From contig NZ_JAPIVS010000002.1 of assembly GCF_026239695.1 (NCBI RefSeq), forward strand, positions 744,001-808,000: a DNA stretch of 64,000 nt, given 5' to 3'. This document shows, piece after piece, positions 17,054-25,544 of this stretch (within the stretch, counting starts at the first letter, position 1; every line of letters begins with the position of its first letter). The translations under genes were made by a program, and so were the position numbers. The stretch comes from Pedobacter sp. MC2016-15. GTDB lineage: Bacteria > Bacteroidota > Bacteroidia > Sphingobacteriales > Sphingobacteriaceae. The notes beneath the pieces are model-generated. The model worked only from the letters and a program-made list of their open reading frames with translations, was not told where the DNA came from and did no database searches.

Positions 17054-19111
17054 TTAATAGTGCAGGGCTAATCCACCGTAGAAATTTCTTGGAGCTGCGG
17101 CATTGAAATACCTGCCACCTACGGCATTCAGGTCATTCCCTAAACTGTATTTCTGATCCAGGATGTTATCGGCACCTGCATAAACTTCCAGTTGGGTTTT
17201 ACCAATTTTAATGTCCTTCCAGCCGATTTTCCCCTGTACCAGGTGGTATTTCCCTGCATAGATCGTGTTGGCATCGGTAAGGGGTAGTTTCGCCGTGTAG
17301 TTGTGTTGCATAAACACATACAAACCTTTTGGTAAGAGCAGCTGGACGCCTGTGACGATAACACTTCGTGGCACGCCTGTAAGGTCTTTGCCACTGAGGT
17401 CAGTGGTTCCGCTGAAATAGTTGTCGAATTGAAAATGACTGAGGGTGTAGGAGTTGTTCAGCAATAAACCTCGTACAAATTCGCTGCTGTTCTGTGGAAT
17501 AAGCCATGCCGACAAGGATGTTTCCAGGCCCAGTTGTTTGGTGCCACCCGCATTGATGAAGTATTCAGTACCGCTTTCGTTCTGCCTGCGTACAATGGCA
17601 TTGTTGAGGCGATAGTAGAAGCCTGTTAAATCAATGGTGACCCTTTTTTCTGTCAGCTGATACCGCAGACCGGTTTCATAATTCCAGCCCTTTTCAGGTT
17701 GTAGGTCTGTGTTGATGACATTGTCCGATGAACGGATTTCTGCCAGGGTCGGCGGTGAATAGCCCTTGCTCACCGAAGCCCTTGCGGAGAAGTCGGGAGT
17801 AAACAGGTAGGAAAGTGCTGCCCTTGGCATAAACTGCAGATCGAAACTTTTTTTTCGCTCCGCTACCACTATGGGGAAGCTGCTTTTGTAATGGTAGCCG
17901 TACAGGTTTCCGCTGGCCGATAGTTCCAGCAATAGTTTTCTGGAGATGTCAATGTTCAGATTGGCAAAGCCGAAGTTGGCCCCGGCCCTCAGTTTATCAA
18001 ATGCCTGCGGGTTGGCAGCGGTACCGAAATTATTGTCGTAGTTTTTCGCATCTGTTGATGTAGAAGAGCTTTCCAGTCCGAGGTTGAATTTCCAGTTCAC
18101 TTCTGCCGTATTTTTTTCATACTCTGCATAGGTACGGACACCAAATGTAGACTCTTTGCGGAACTCATAGTTGGTAATAAATGGGTTTTCCAGATCCGTA
18201 TGCGTCGCAAATACGGATATCACATGTTTAAAAGCGCGACTGATCTGCCAGTTGTTGGTTATACCACCGTAGATGGTTTTGGTAGAGATACCGGCTTGTT
18301 GTTGACTGGCACCCCGTATAGAACCTGCTGCAGGCCGGGCAGCTTTTGGATTGGCGGCAAACTGCGCCGCGTTTAACCCGCCCGGTGTTTCATAATCCAG
18401 GTCAGAGTAAAATGCGAGGGCCGACAAACTTGCATTTTTGGCATAGTCCCATTTCTGGTTGACTTGTATATACTTGCGCTCCATGGCGCTGTTCTCACGG
18501 TAGCCATCGCTGCGCTGATAGGATTGGACAATACTGAGCTGGTACTTTTTCCATTGTCTGGCCAGTACCACATTCTGCCGGAACAATCCGTAGGACCCCC
18601 CTGCAACGTTCAGGTCGACCCGCGTGCTGTCGGCACCCGGTAGCTGGGGATGGATCAGTACTACCCCACCTGAGTTTGCACCATAGATGCTGCTTTGCGG
18701 ACCTTTGAGTACATCGATGCTTCCTGCTGCGGCAATATCAAGGGCGTTCAGATAGGTGTTTCCCCCTGCATCCGTTAAGGGGAAATCATCAAAATAGATT
18801 TTAACGTTCCGGATCCCGAAAGGAGAGCGGAGCAGACTACCCCTGAGGGATAAGCGATAACTGCCCGGGGAACGTTCTTCCATGCGTACGCCAGGTATGG
18901 TGTTCATCGCAGGTACAAGGGAGCCTGCAGATTGCATGGATATGGTATTGAAATCTATGGTTCCAACCGCGCCGGTAGATCTGATCAGGGGTTGCGAACT
19001 GAAGTAAGGACGAATCACGACTTCATTGAGTTTTTTGGAAGTATCCTGTTTGATCTGGCTAAATCCAGACAGCGCTGAAGCGGCTAAAATAAGTGTAGCG
19101 ATGTTTTTCAT
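17054..19111 (-). CDS. TonB-dependent outer-membrane receptor, not SusC type
   Basis: A 685-residue receptor using the ATG at 19111 (a TTG nine bases further upstream is less likely). Signal peptide MKNIATLILAASALSGFSQ, then LNEVVIRPYFS as the TonB-box region, a plug domain (SAGSLVPAMNTIPGVRMEERSPGSYRLS through DVLKGPQSSIYGANSGGVVLI, about 40-170) and a barrel with the family motif GYSPPTLAEIRSS near residue 465, ending in a terminal aromatic residue (ALHY). It lacks the carboxypeptidase-like N-terminal domain and a SusD partner, so it resembles siderophore, vitamin or metal-chelate receptors. The ligand is not evident. Single gene, with a hairpin at its 3' side. Confidence 0.93.
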   Translation of the reverse strand: MKNIATLILAASALSGFSQIKQDTSKKLNEVVIRPYFSSQPLIRSTGAVGTIDFNTISMQSAGSLVPAMNTIPGVRMEERSPGSYRLSLRGSLLRSPFGIRNVKIYFDDFPLTDAGGNTYLNALDIAAAGSIDVLKGPQSSIYGANSGGVVLIHPQLPGADSTRVDLNVAGGSYGLFRQNVVLARQWKKYQLSIVQSYQRSDGYRENSAMERKYIQVNQKWDYAKNASLSALAFYSDLDYETPGGLNAAQFAANPKAARPAAGSIRGASQQQAGISTKTIYGGITNNWQISRAFKHVISVFATHTDLENPFITNYEFRKESTFGVRTYAEYEKNTAEVNWKFNLGLESSSTSTDAKNYDNNFGTAANPQAFDKLRAGANFGFANLNIDISRKLLLELSASGNLYGYHYKSSFPIVVAERKKSFDLQFMPRAALSYLFTPDFSARASVSKGYSPPTLAEIRSSDNVINTDLQPEKGWNYETGLRYQLTEKRVTIDLTGFYYRLNNAIVRRQNESGTEYFINAGGTKQLGLETSLSAWLIPQNSSEFVRGLLLNNSYTLSHFQFDNYFSGTTDLSGKDLTGVPRSVIVTGVQLLLPKGLYVFMQHNYTAKLPLTDANTIYAGKYHLVQGKIGWKDIKIGKTQLEVYAGADNILDQKYSLGNDLNAVGGRYFNAAAPRNFYGGLALHY

Positions 19112-19197
19112 TTTGCTCAAGATAACGATTGCAGATCGGTTTTTGTTGAGTTCTGGATTGCTTTTGTAAAAAATGGGGTTAAATTCCTAATAAACTT

Positions 19198-19339
19198 GTA
19201 TTAAACAGGTGGTTGCTCTGGGGTTGGTCTGGGCTTGCTGTGCTGTTGCTCTGGGGTTGCCATGCCTCTATGCAGAACAACCTCAGAACAACCCCAGATC
19301 AACCCCACAATAACTACCTGTTGATCTCTTGTTTAATAC
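19198..19339. repeat. Imperfect inverted-repeat element with GGGGTTG units
   Basis: About 140 bases bounded by GTATTAAAC (19198-19206) and its complement GTTTAATAC (19331-19339). Inside, AACAGGT (19204-19210) is matched by ACCTGTT (19316-19322), and the 15-mer GTTGCTCTGGGGTTG occurs twice (19212-19226, 19245-19259), opposed by CAACCCC-type units on the right arm. The whole can fold into a long imperfect hairpin. It resembles a miniature transposon or REP-like element; no coding capacity. Confidence 0.6.
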
Positions 19340-19371
19340 TTTTTTAATACCTTTTTCTCTCGAACCTATTC

Positions 19372-19413
19372 AAAAAAAAAAGCCTGTTCATATCAGATAC
19401 GAACAGGCTTTTT
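19372..19413 (-). terminator. icd terminator
   Basis: AGCCTGTTC (19381-19389) and GAACAGGCT (19401-19409) form a 9-bp stem extended by A/T pairs. Read on the reverse strand after icd, the stem is followed by a run of ten T's, a strong intrinsic terminator. Confidence 0.85.
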
Positions 19414-19445
19414 GAAATATTTAAAGCTTTTAGTTTATTCAGGTA

Positions 19446-20681
19446 TTAACCTAATTTTGACTGTAAGTTTTCGTCAATTGCAGCTAAGAATTCTTCAGTA
19501 TATAAGTAGTGCTTACCGTGCTCTACTTTGTTACCATGGATACAAACAGCTAAATCTTTAGTCATTTTTCCACTTTCAACAGTTTCGATACAAACCTGCT
19601 CTAAAGCGTGACAGAAATCGATCAGCTCCTGGTTGCCATCCAATACTCCACGGAATTCTAATCCTCTTGTCCATGCAAAGATAGAAGCAATAGGGTTTGT
19701 AGAAGTTGGTTTTCCAGCCTGGTGATCACGGTAGTGACGGGTTACTGTACCATGTGCTGCTTCAGCTTCCATAGTTTTTCCATCTGGTGTAACCAGTGTA
19801 GAAGTCATTAATCCCAATGAACCGAAACCTTGAGCAACTGTGTCAGACTGTACGTCACCATCATAGTTTTTACAAGCCCATACAAAGTTACCGTTCCATT
19901 TCAATGCAGAAGCAACCATGTCATCAATCAGACGGTGCTCATAAGTGATACCTGCTTCTTTGAATTTCTCTAAGAAGTCACTTTCATAGATCTCCTGGAA
20001 GATATCTTTGAAACGGCCATCATATTTTTTAAGGATCGTATTTTTTGTAGATAAGTATAAAGGCCATTTTTTGATCAGTGCCTGGTTGAAACAAGCATGA
20101 GCAAAACCACGGATACTCTCATCAGTATTGTACATTGCCAATGCAACGCCATCACCCTGGAAGTTATATACATCGAAAGATTGAACTTCGCTGCCATCTT
20201 CAGGAGTAAATGAGATGGTTAGTTTACCTTTTCCTTTTGTTACGAAATCTGTAGCACGGTACTGATCGCCAAAAGCATGACGTCCGATGCAGATCGGAGC
20301 AGTCCAGTTTGGTACTAAACGTGGCACATTGCTCATTACAATTGGCTCACGGAAAACAGTTCCATCCAGGATATTACGGATAGTTCCGTTTGGAGATTTC
20401 CACATTTGTTTTAAACCGAACTCTTTTACACGCTCCTCATCAGGAGTGATCGTTGCGCATTTAATACCCACACCATATTTTTTAATGGCTTCAGCTGAGT
20501 CGATCGTTACCTGGTCATTGGTTTCATCACGGTATTCTACGCCAAGATCATAATATTTGATATCAAGATCAAGGTAAGGCAGGATCAGTTTATCCTTAAT
20601 GAATTTCCAAATGATGCGGGTCATCTCATCACCATCTAACTCTACAACCGGCTGGGCTACTTTAATTTTTTGTATAGACAT
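19446..20681 (-). CDS. icd: NADP-dependent isocitrate dehydrogenase
   Basis: A 411-residue homodimeric NADP-dependent isocitrate dehydrogenase of the type shared with eukaryotic cytosol and mitochondria, oxidising isocitrate to 2-oxoglutarate in the citric acid cycle. Seen: [19 protein letters not shown] (13-31), [32 protein letters not shown] (substrate binding), [30 protein letters not shown] (metal-binding aspartates) and [24 protein letters not shown] (coenzyme-binding). Length and motifs are complete. Cytoplasmic, single gene with its own -7 box and terminator. Confidence 0.97.
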   Translation of the reverse strand: MSIQKIKVAQPVVELDGDEMTRIIWKFIKDKLILPYLDLDIKYYDLGVEYRDETNDQVTIDSAEAIKKYGVGIKCATITPDEERVKEFGLKQMWKSPNGTIRNILDGTVFREPIVMSNVPRLVPNWTAPICIGRHAFGDQYRATDFVTKGKGKLTISFTPEDGSEVQSFDVYNFQGDGVALAMYNTDESIRGFAHACFNQALIKKWPLYLSTKNTILKKYDGRFKDIFQEIYESDFLEKFKEAGITYEHRLIDDMVASALKWNGNFVWACKNYDGDVQSDTVAQGFGSLGLMTSTLVTPDGKTMEAEAAHGTVTRHYRDHQAGKPTSTNPIASIFAWTRGLEFRGVLDGNQELIDFCHALEQVCIETVESGKMTKDLAVCIHGNKVEHGKHYLYTEEFLAAIDENLQSKLG

Positions 20682-20713
20682 ATTATGATTTCAATTATTA
20701 CTTATGAAAGAAA

Positions 20714-20721
20714 CAAAGATA
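20714..20721 (-). promoter_or_regulatory. -7 box for icd
   Basis: TATCTTTG on the reverse strand matches TAnnTTTG; transcription would begin near 20710, about 29 bases before the start codon. The -33 position lacks a TTG. Confidence 0.4.
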
Positions 20722-20809
20722 TAAATTTTGAGATTATAGCCTCATTCCGGCGTAAATTACAAAAACAAATAAAGATTATGTAACGTTATATTGACATAAA
20801 ACGAAGCAT

Positions 20810-21235
20810 ATGGGTACGAATGAAAATAATAACGATGAAAATTTAAAAGCTCAGGACAAACTTCACAGTTCTGATCTTGGCGAAACAAAAGATTTTAACG
20901 ACTTATCTTATAATAAAGAAAAAGGCAGCTATGAACTGGACGTAAAAAGTCCTGATAAGGATTATGATCATCCGCTGCCTTATGAAACTACGGCTGCCAA
21001 TGGTGGCGATGATAACTCTGATTATGACGAAGCCAATCCATATATAGGTGACGAATATGCCAATAAGGGAGAGCAGCAGGAGTCTGACCTCGACGATCTG
21101 GGTATGCACATTGATAAGGGAGATATTGTAGAACTGGATGCTGAAGATGAGTATCTGGCAAGGACACCTGAAGATGACCGCACCGATCTGGACGAAGAAG
21201 GTTATCCCATTAATGACGATCCCAACAAGAGCTAA
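20810..21235 (+). CDS. Highly acidic hypothetical protein
   Basis: A 141-residue protein made largely of Asp, Glu, Asn and Gly, without hydrophobic segments, signal peptide or recognisable fold. Composition suggests an intrinsically disordered, strongly negative protein. Stretches such as ESDLDDLGMHIDKGDIVELD and DEYLARTPEDDRTDLDEEGY look like repeated acidic motifs with spaced leucines, which could mediate binding to a basic partner. It converges on dnaX, overlapping its stop region by four bases. I recognise no family; a role in nucleic-acid mimicry or chaperoning would be speculation. Confidence 0.75.
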   Translation: MGTNENNNDENLKAQDKLHSSDLGETKDFNDLSYNKEKGSYELDVKSPDKDYDHPLPYETTAANGGDDNSDYDEANPYIGDEYANKGEQQESDLDDLGMHIDKGDIVELDAEDEYLARTPEDDRTDLDEEGYPINDDPNKS

Positions 21236-23079
21236 GGAAGAAGATCCAGGTTGAAGCGCTTGCGCAGATCTTCAAGTTTGGGGTTTTTTTCTACCAGGTA
21301 GTGGTATCTTTCGATACTGGTGTACAGCCGGTTTTCAATTTTATTTTCTACCTTTTTAGTCACAATCCCCAGGTCAAAGTTCTTCAGCCTGGTTCTTAAA
21401 AAGTTCAGGAATTCTACCAGTTCATTTTGCAGGATACTTTCCTGTGCCAGGTTCGTGATCAGTACGGTAATTTCTGCCGGACCAGTCAGCACCGGCTCAT
21501 TGGTAGTCAGGATCGTATAAAAGTTAATTTTATTCTCATCTTTAACTTTCAGCACGTATTCATCCCACAGTACCATCAGCTCCTCAAAGCTGAAAGGCTC
21601 TTTATCCTCACCAAAAACATACTTCGGTTCATCACTCTCAATCTCCCCATCGGCATTGGTCATCGATGTCAGTGAAGGGATCATGGTTCCTTTTGCAGGA
21701 CTTCCGGCGTTGTTGGGCTTAAGCGCGATTTTATTGATCGAATTCAAATTCGGCATTGCCGGTATACGGGCAGCTTCAGGATTTGCCGGCTGCGGCGTGA
21801 TCGGAATGGTCTTTGGTAATTCTGCAATCGGCGTACTTTCTGTAGCTGCTTTTGGGGCCGTTTCTACAGGAGCCTTCGGCGTTGTTACTGCCGGTGCCTC
21901 AGAACTTATGCTAGTTTTTTTTTTAATCTGATCTGAGTCAGTTGCCGTTGTGGAAGCGGTAATTGGCATCTGCGCCAGCTGTAGCACGGAAGGGATGTGG
22001 CACATCTTGATGAGTGCAAGCTCCACCTGCAGCCGCTGGTTCTTACTGTTTTTGTACGTAAGGTCACATTGGTTCGCCAGGTTTAGGGCGGTCAGGATAA
22101 AAGATATCTGTGTTTGCTGACTCTGACTCAGGTATTTCTGCCTGATATTCTCGCTCACTTCCAGCAGTTTCACGGTTTGCGGATCTTTGGCAACCAGCAG
22201 GTTCCGGAGATGACTGGCCAGTCCGTTGATAAAATTGTTCCCGTCAAAGCCATTGTTGAGGATCTCATCAAATAAGACGAGCGCCTGACTCACATTTGCG
22301 CTGGTAAGGTATTGTGTTAACCTGAAGTAGTAATCGTAATCAAGAATATTCAGGTTGTCGATCACCGACTTGTAGGTCAGGTTTTTATTGGTATAACTGA
22401 CAATCTGGTCGAACATGGAAAGCGCATCGCGCAACCCACCATCGGCTTTCTGGGCAATAATATGGAGACCGTCAGCTTCGACACTGATATTTTCACGTCC
22501 GGCAATCTTATTAAGTAAACCCGAGATGTCATCTACCTGGATCCTGTTGAAGTCGAATATCTGACAACGCGATAGAATGGTAGGCAGGATCTTGTGTTTC
22601 TCTGTTGTGGCCAGGATGAAGATCGCATAGGAAGGCGGTTCCTCAAGTGTTTTCAGAAAGGCATTGAATGCATTTGCCGACAACATGTGCACCTCATCAA
22701 TAATATAGATCTTATATTTTCCGGCCTGTGGCGGAATACGTACCTGCTCAATCAGGCTGCGGATATCGTCTACAGAGTTATTCGAAGCCGCATCCAGCTC
22801 ATGGAAGTTAAAGGAATGCCCGGTTTGAAAGGAAACACAGGATTCGCAGGTTCCGCAGGCTTCAACATCATTGGTAAGATTGGTACAGTTGATGGTTTTG
22901 GCAAGGATCCTGGCGCAGGTGGTTTTACCTACACCCCTTGGTCCGCAAAACAGGAAGGCCTGGGCAAGCTGATTGTTTTTAATGGCATTTTTTAAAGTTC
23001 CCGTAATATGCTGTTGCCCTACAACGGTTTCAAACGTTGCCGGACGATACTTACGGGCAGAAACAATAAAATTTTCCAT
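21232..23079 (-). CDS. dnaX: DNA polymerase III subunit gamma/tau
   Basis: The 615-residue tau subunit of the replicative clamp loader. AAA+ domains I-III span about 1-370: Walker A GPRGVGKTT (46-54), zinc-binding Cys65, Cys75, Cys78 and Cys81, Walker B and DEVH (128-131), sensor 1 ATTEKHKILPTILSRC. After these comes a Pro/Ala/Thr-rich linker (about 390-470) and a C-terminal domain that in tau contacts the polymerase and helicase. At the border, codons 386-388 are three AAA in a run of ten A's (21915-21924); both other frames stop within three codons. Slippage there would make a protein of about 389 residues, equal to the clamp-loader core. Full-length reading frame is intact. Confidence 0.97.
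   Translation of the reverse strand: MENFIVSARKYRPATFETVVGQQHITGTLKNAIKNNQLAQAFLFCGPRGVGKTTCARILAKTINCTNLTNDVEACGTCESCVSFQTGHSFNFHELDAASNNSVDDIRSLIEQVRIPPQAGKYKIYIIDEVHMLSANAFNAFLKTLEEPPSYAIFILATTEKHKILPTILSRCQIFDFNRIQVDDISGLLNKIAGRENISVEADGLHIIAQKADGGLRDALSMFDQIVSYTNKNLTYKSVIDNLNILDYDYYFRLTQYLTSANVSQALVLFDEILNNGFDGNNFINGLASHLRNLLVAKDPQTVKLLEVSENIRQKYLSQSQQTQISFILTALNLANQCDLTYKNSKNQRLQVELALIKMCHIPSVLQLAQMPITASTTATDSDQIKKKTSISSEAPAVTTPKAPVETAPKAATESTPIAELPKTIPITPQPANPEAARIPAMPNLNSINKIALKPNNAGSPAKGTMIPSLTSMTNADGEIESDEPKYVFGEDKEPFSFEELMVLWDEYVLKVKDENKINFYTILTTNEPVLTGPAEITVLITNLAQESILQNELVEFLNFLRTRLKNFDLGIVTKKVENKIENRLYTSIERYHYLVEKNPKLEDLRKRFNLDLLP
21915..21924 (-). promoter_or_regulatory. A10 slippage site inside dnaX
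   Basis: On the coding strand GATT is followed by ten A's and CTAG. In frame zero it reads ATT AAA AAA AAA ACT AGC. One extra A, or a -1 ribosomal shift, gives AAC TAG and stops at once; one A fewer gives CTA GCA TAA. This is the arrangement known from Thermus and E. coli dnaX, where slippage or frameshifting creates the short gamma protein. Function here is inferred. Confidence 0.65.
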
Positions 23080-23219
23080 TTCAATGCGAAATTATAAAAT
23101 TTTTGTGGAGCAGAAGAGAGATGTGGGAAAATAATACGCCGGCATGGGTCTTAAAATATATAATAGATTTTCGTTTCTTATTTAGATTAGGTAGCTTGTA
23201 TGCACAAATATAACCTGAA

Positions 23220-23957
23220 ATGAAATCTAAATCTATTTTGCAATATCTGCTTATCGTAGTGGCAGTATTTATCGGAAATGCCGTTTGTGCGCAGAAATAC
23301 AAGATTCTTGTCTTTTCCAAAACCGCAGGATATCACCATGGCTCTATTGCTGTGGGCGTCCCCGCTCTTCAGAAAATGGGGATCGACAATAAATTTGGTG
23401 TCGATACCACTACAGATGCTGCGCAGTTTAGTCCGCAGAACCTGAAAAAATATGCTGCAGTAGTATTTTTAAATACCACCGGTGATGTTCTGGGTGATGA
23501 GCAGCAGAAAGCCTTTGAACAGTACATCAAAGCAGGAGGTGGTTTTGTGGGCGTACATGCGGCTACAGATACGGAATATGAATGGCCCTGGTACGGCAAA
23601 CTCGTAGGGGCGTACTTCGTGAAACACCCTGCGCAGCAAATGGCTGATCTGCATGTGATCAACCGCAAGAGCATTTCCACCAAACATCTGCCGGCCACCT
23701 GGTCCAGGAAAGACGAATGGTATAACTTTAAGGAGATCAACCCTGATCTCAAAGTGCTGATCGAACTCGATGAAAGCACCTACAGTGGCGGCATGAACGG
23801 GGCACATCATCCCATGGCATGGTATCATGACTATGATGGGGGCAGGGCTTTTTACACAGGTTTGGGGCATGTTGATGATTCTTATACTGATCCGCTGTTC
23901 CTCAAACACCTGCTGGGCGGTATCCAATACGCTATGGGTCAAAAGCGTATGGAATAA
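23220..23957 (+). CDS. Secreted ThuA-domain protein
   Basis: A 245-residue protein with signal peptide MKSKSILQYLLIVVAVFIGN (cleavage after about residue 24) and a ThuA domain, a class-I glutamine-amidotransferase-like fold associated with sugar metabolism. Typical features are ILVFSKTAGYHHGSI near 29, AVVFLNTTGDVLGDEQQKAFEQYIKAGGGFVGVHAATDTEYEWPWYG (80-125), HPMAWYHDYDGGRAFYTGLGH near 197-217 and a final LLGGIQYAMG. The catalytic activity of ThuA proteins is not firmly established; trehalose utilisation is the founding context. It stands between dnaX and the ribosomal operon with no related neighbour. Confidence 0.9.
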   Translation: MKSKSILQYLLIVVAVFIGNAVCAQKYKILVFSKTAGYHHGSIAVGVPALQKMGIDNKFGVDTTTDAAQFSPQNLKKYAAVVFLNTTGDVLGDEQQKAFEQYIKAGGGFVGVHAATDTEYEWPWYGKLVGAYFVKHPAQQMADLHVINRKSISTKHLPATWSRKDEWYNFKEINPDLKVLIELDESTYSGGMNGAHHPMAWYHDYDGGRAFYTGLGHVDDSYTDPLFLKHLLGGIQYAMGQKRME

Positions 23958-23986
23958 AAAAGCTGTATAATTTTTCAGCTGAACCG

Positions 23987-24017
23987 TTTGATTTATAGAA
24001 ATTTATTCCTAAGTTTG
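23987..24017 (+). promoter_or_regulatory. Promoter of rpsF-rpsR-rplI
   Basis: TTTG (23987-23990), 19 bases, TAAGTTTG (24010-24017): an exact match to the Bacteroidota consensus. Transcription would begin near 24021, leaving a leader of about 40 bases before rpsF. Confidence 0.8.
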
Positions 24018-24061
24018 CAACCCCGTTTCATACGGGAATTTAACATAAAATAATCATAACA

Positions 24062-24424
24062 ATGAATCAGTACGAAACTGTTATCGTTCTAACCCCGTTG
24101 TTGTCAGAAGAAGTTGCGAAAGAAGCATTAGCGAAATTCAGCAAAATCATCACTGACAGCGGAGCCGAAATTGTTCAAGAGGACAATTGGGGTTTGAGAA
24201 AATTAGCGTATCCGATTGAGAAAAAAGCAAGCGGATTTTTCCACCTTACAGAGTACAAATCTTCAGGTGAATTAATTAACAAATTGGAATTAGAACTAAA
24301 ACGCGATGAGCGTGTTCTACGTTTCCTGACCATTAGATTAGACCGTCACGCGGTTGCGTATAATGAGAAGAAACGCAGTGGTGCTTTTAACAAAAAACCT
24401 AAGAAAGAGGAGGCTGCAGCATAA
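24062..24424 (+). CDS. rpsF: 30S ribosomal protein S6
   Basis: A 120-residue S6 protein, which binds S18 in the platform of the small ribosomal subunit. The reading [20 protein letters not shown], the [23 protein letters not shown] core (40-62) and the [19 protein letters not shown] segment are typical. It ends in a lysine-rich tail. Its stop codon overlaps the rpsR ATG by one base (TAATG), coupling synthesis of S6 and its partner S18. Confidence 0.97.
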   Translation: MNQYETVIVLTPLLSEEVAKEALAKFSKIITDSGAEIVQEDNWGLRKLAYPIEKKASGFFHLTEYKSSGELINKLELELKRDERVLRFLTIRLDRHAVAYNEKKRSGAFNKKPKKEEAAA

Positions 24425-24687
24425 TGGCTAAGGATCAAATACAATATGTTACCGCTCCAAAAGTGGACGATAACAGAAAAAAATATTGCCGTTTCAAAAA
24501 GAATGGTATTAAATATATTGATTACAAAGACGCAAACTTTTTGTTAAAATTCATCAATGACCAGGGTAAAATTTTACCACGCCGTTTAACCGGTACTTCA
24601 TTGAAATTTCAACGTAAAGTGGCTCAGGCGGTAAAACGCTCTCGTCACATTGGTTTGTTACCTTTCGTTGCTGACCAATTAAAATAG
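24424..24687 (+). CDS. rpsR: 30S ribosomal protein S18
   Basis: An 87-residue S18. Signature: [63 protein letters not shown], the usual conserved core (positions 19-81). It starts one base inside the rpsF stop and precedes rplI by ten bases; the S6-S18-L9 order is the common bacterial arrangement. Confidence 0.97.
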   Translation: MAKDQIQYVTAPKVDDNRKKYCRFKKNGIKYIDYKDANFLLKFINDQGKILPRRLTGTSLKFQRKVAQAVKRSRHIGLLPFVADQLK

Positions 24688-24697
24688 GATCTGAGAC

Positions 24698-25141
24698 ATG
24701 GAAATTATATTAAAACAGGACATCAAATCTCTTGGAGAGAAAGATGATATTGTGAACGTAAAGCCAGGTTACGGTCGTAACTACTTAATCCCACAAGGAT
24801 TTGCAGCTTTAGCTACTACTTCTGCTAAAAAAGTATTGGCAGAAAACTTAAAGCAAGCAGCGTTTAAACAAGATAAAATTAAGAAAGATGCTGAAGGTAT
24901 CGCTACACGTTTAACTGATGTTAAGCTGACTATCGGTGCTAAAGCTGGTGAAACTGGTAAAATCTTTGGTGCAGTAAACACCATTATGATTGCTGACGCC
25001 TTGAAACAACAAGGTTTTGATGTTGACCGTCGCCGTATCACTTTCGAAACTGAACCTAAATTTGTTGGTGAATATGTAGCCAACTTAAACTTACACAAAG
25101 AAGTGAAAGTTAAAGTTCCTTTCGAAGTTGTAGCTGAGTAA
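24698..25141 (+). CDS. rplI: 50S ribosomal protein L9
   Basis: A 147-residue L9, with the N-terminal domain IILKQDIKSLGEKDDIVNVKPGYGRNYLIPQGFA (2-35), a long connecting helix of alternating Lys/Ala, and the C-terminal domain with GKIFGAVNTIMIADAL and the VPFEV ending. L9 sits near the L1 stalk base and helps maintain reading frame. Last gene of the operon, followed by an intrinsic terminator. Confidence 0.97.
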   Translation: MEIILKQDIKSLGEKDDIVNVKPGYGRNYLIPQGFAALATTSAKKVLAENLKQAAFKQDKIKKDAEGIATRLTDVKLTIGAKAGETGKIFGAVNTIMIADALKQQGFDVDRRRITFETEPKFVGEYVANLNLHKEVKVKVPFEVVAE

Positions 25142-25159
25142 TCTCATCTTTAACGATAT

Positions 25160-25191
25160 AAAAAAAGCGTTCCATTTGGAGCGCTTTTTTT
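25160..25191 (+). terminator. Terminator of the ribosomal operon
   Basis: A hairpin AAGCGTTCCA / TGGAGCGCTT with one G-T pair, flanked by A and T runs, stands 19 bases after the rplI stop codon. The T run of seven follows the stem on the forward strand. Confidence 0.85.
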
Positions 25192-25215
25192 ATGCTTTAG
25201 TTTTTTCAGCGAAGA

Positions 25216-25509
25216 TTAGAATCTTCTTTTTTTCGATCTGTTCTCATCAATGATCCTTCTGATTTCCTTGATGTCACTCTTAGAGAATCCGTGAACCTCT
25301 ACCTTAGTGCCGGTAGTGAACAGGCGTAGTGTTGCAAATCCAATCATAGGAGAGTCTACTTCAATCGAAGTAATATCTTCATAATTCAGGTATTTGGAAT
25401 CACCGCTGAACAAGCCGGGGATCTTTACCTCAATACTGTTTTCTTCTAAATGGATCTCTGCCGGGAAAACCTTGTTTCCTTCTGAAAGTCTTGATGCTGT
25501 AAACTTCAT
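25216..25509 (-). CDS. Small PH-like domain protein
   Basis: A 97-residue cytoplasmic protein that reads as a single small beta-rich domain: alternating strands EIHLEENSIEVKIPG, KYLNYEDITSIEVDSP, ATLRLFTTGTKVEVHGF and a C-terminal helix KSDIKEIRRIIDENRSKK. This strand-and-helix pattern resembles bacterial pleckstrin-homology-like (bPH) domains. No catalytic residues are visible. A -7 promoter box stands 24 bases before the start. The role is unknown. Confidence 0.75.
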   Translation of the reverse strand: MKFTASRLSEGNKVFPAEIHLEENSIEVKIPGLFSGDSKYLNYEDITSIEVDSPMIGFATLRLFTTGTKVEVHGFSKSDIKEIRRIIDENRSKKRRF

Positions 25510-25532
25510 TTTTTTGTCTGTTATAACCTGGA

Positions 25533-25540
25533 CAAATCTA
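25533..25540 (-). promoter_or_regulatory. -7 box for the PH-like gene
   Basis: TAGATTTG on the reverse strand fits TAnnTTTG and would start transcription about 20 bases before the ATG at 25509. No matching -33 element. Confidence 0.35.
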
Positions 25541-25544
25541 GGTA

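Noticed and set aside
17845..17860. A run of eight A's in the TonB-receptor gene as a slippage or phase-variation site
   Set aside because: It codes for Lys-Lys in a mid-barrel region, is shorter than typical slippage runs, and truncation there would give no sensible product.
19198..19339. CRISPR array
   Set aside because: The repeats are few, partly inverted, irregularly spaced and have no spacers; no cas gene is nearby.
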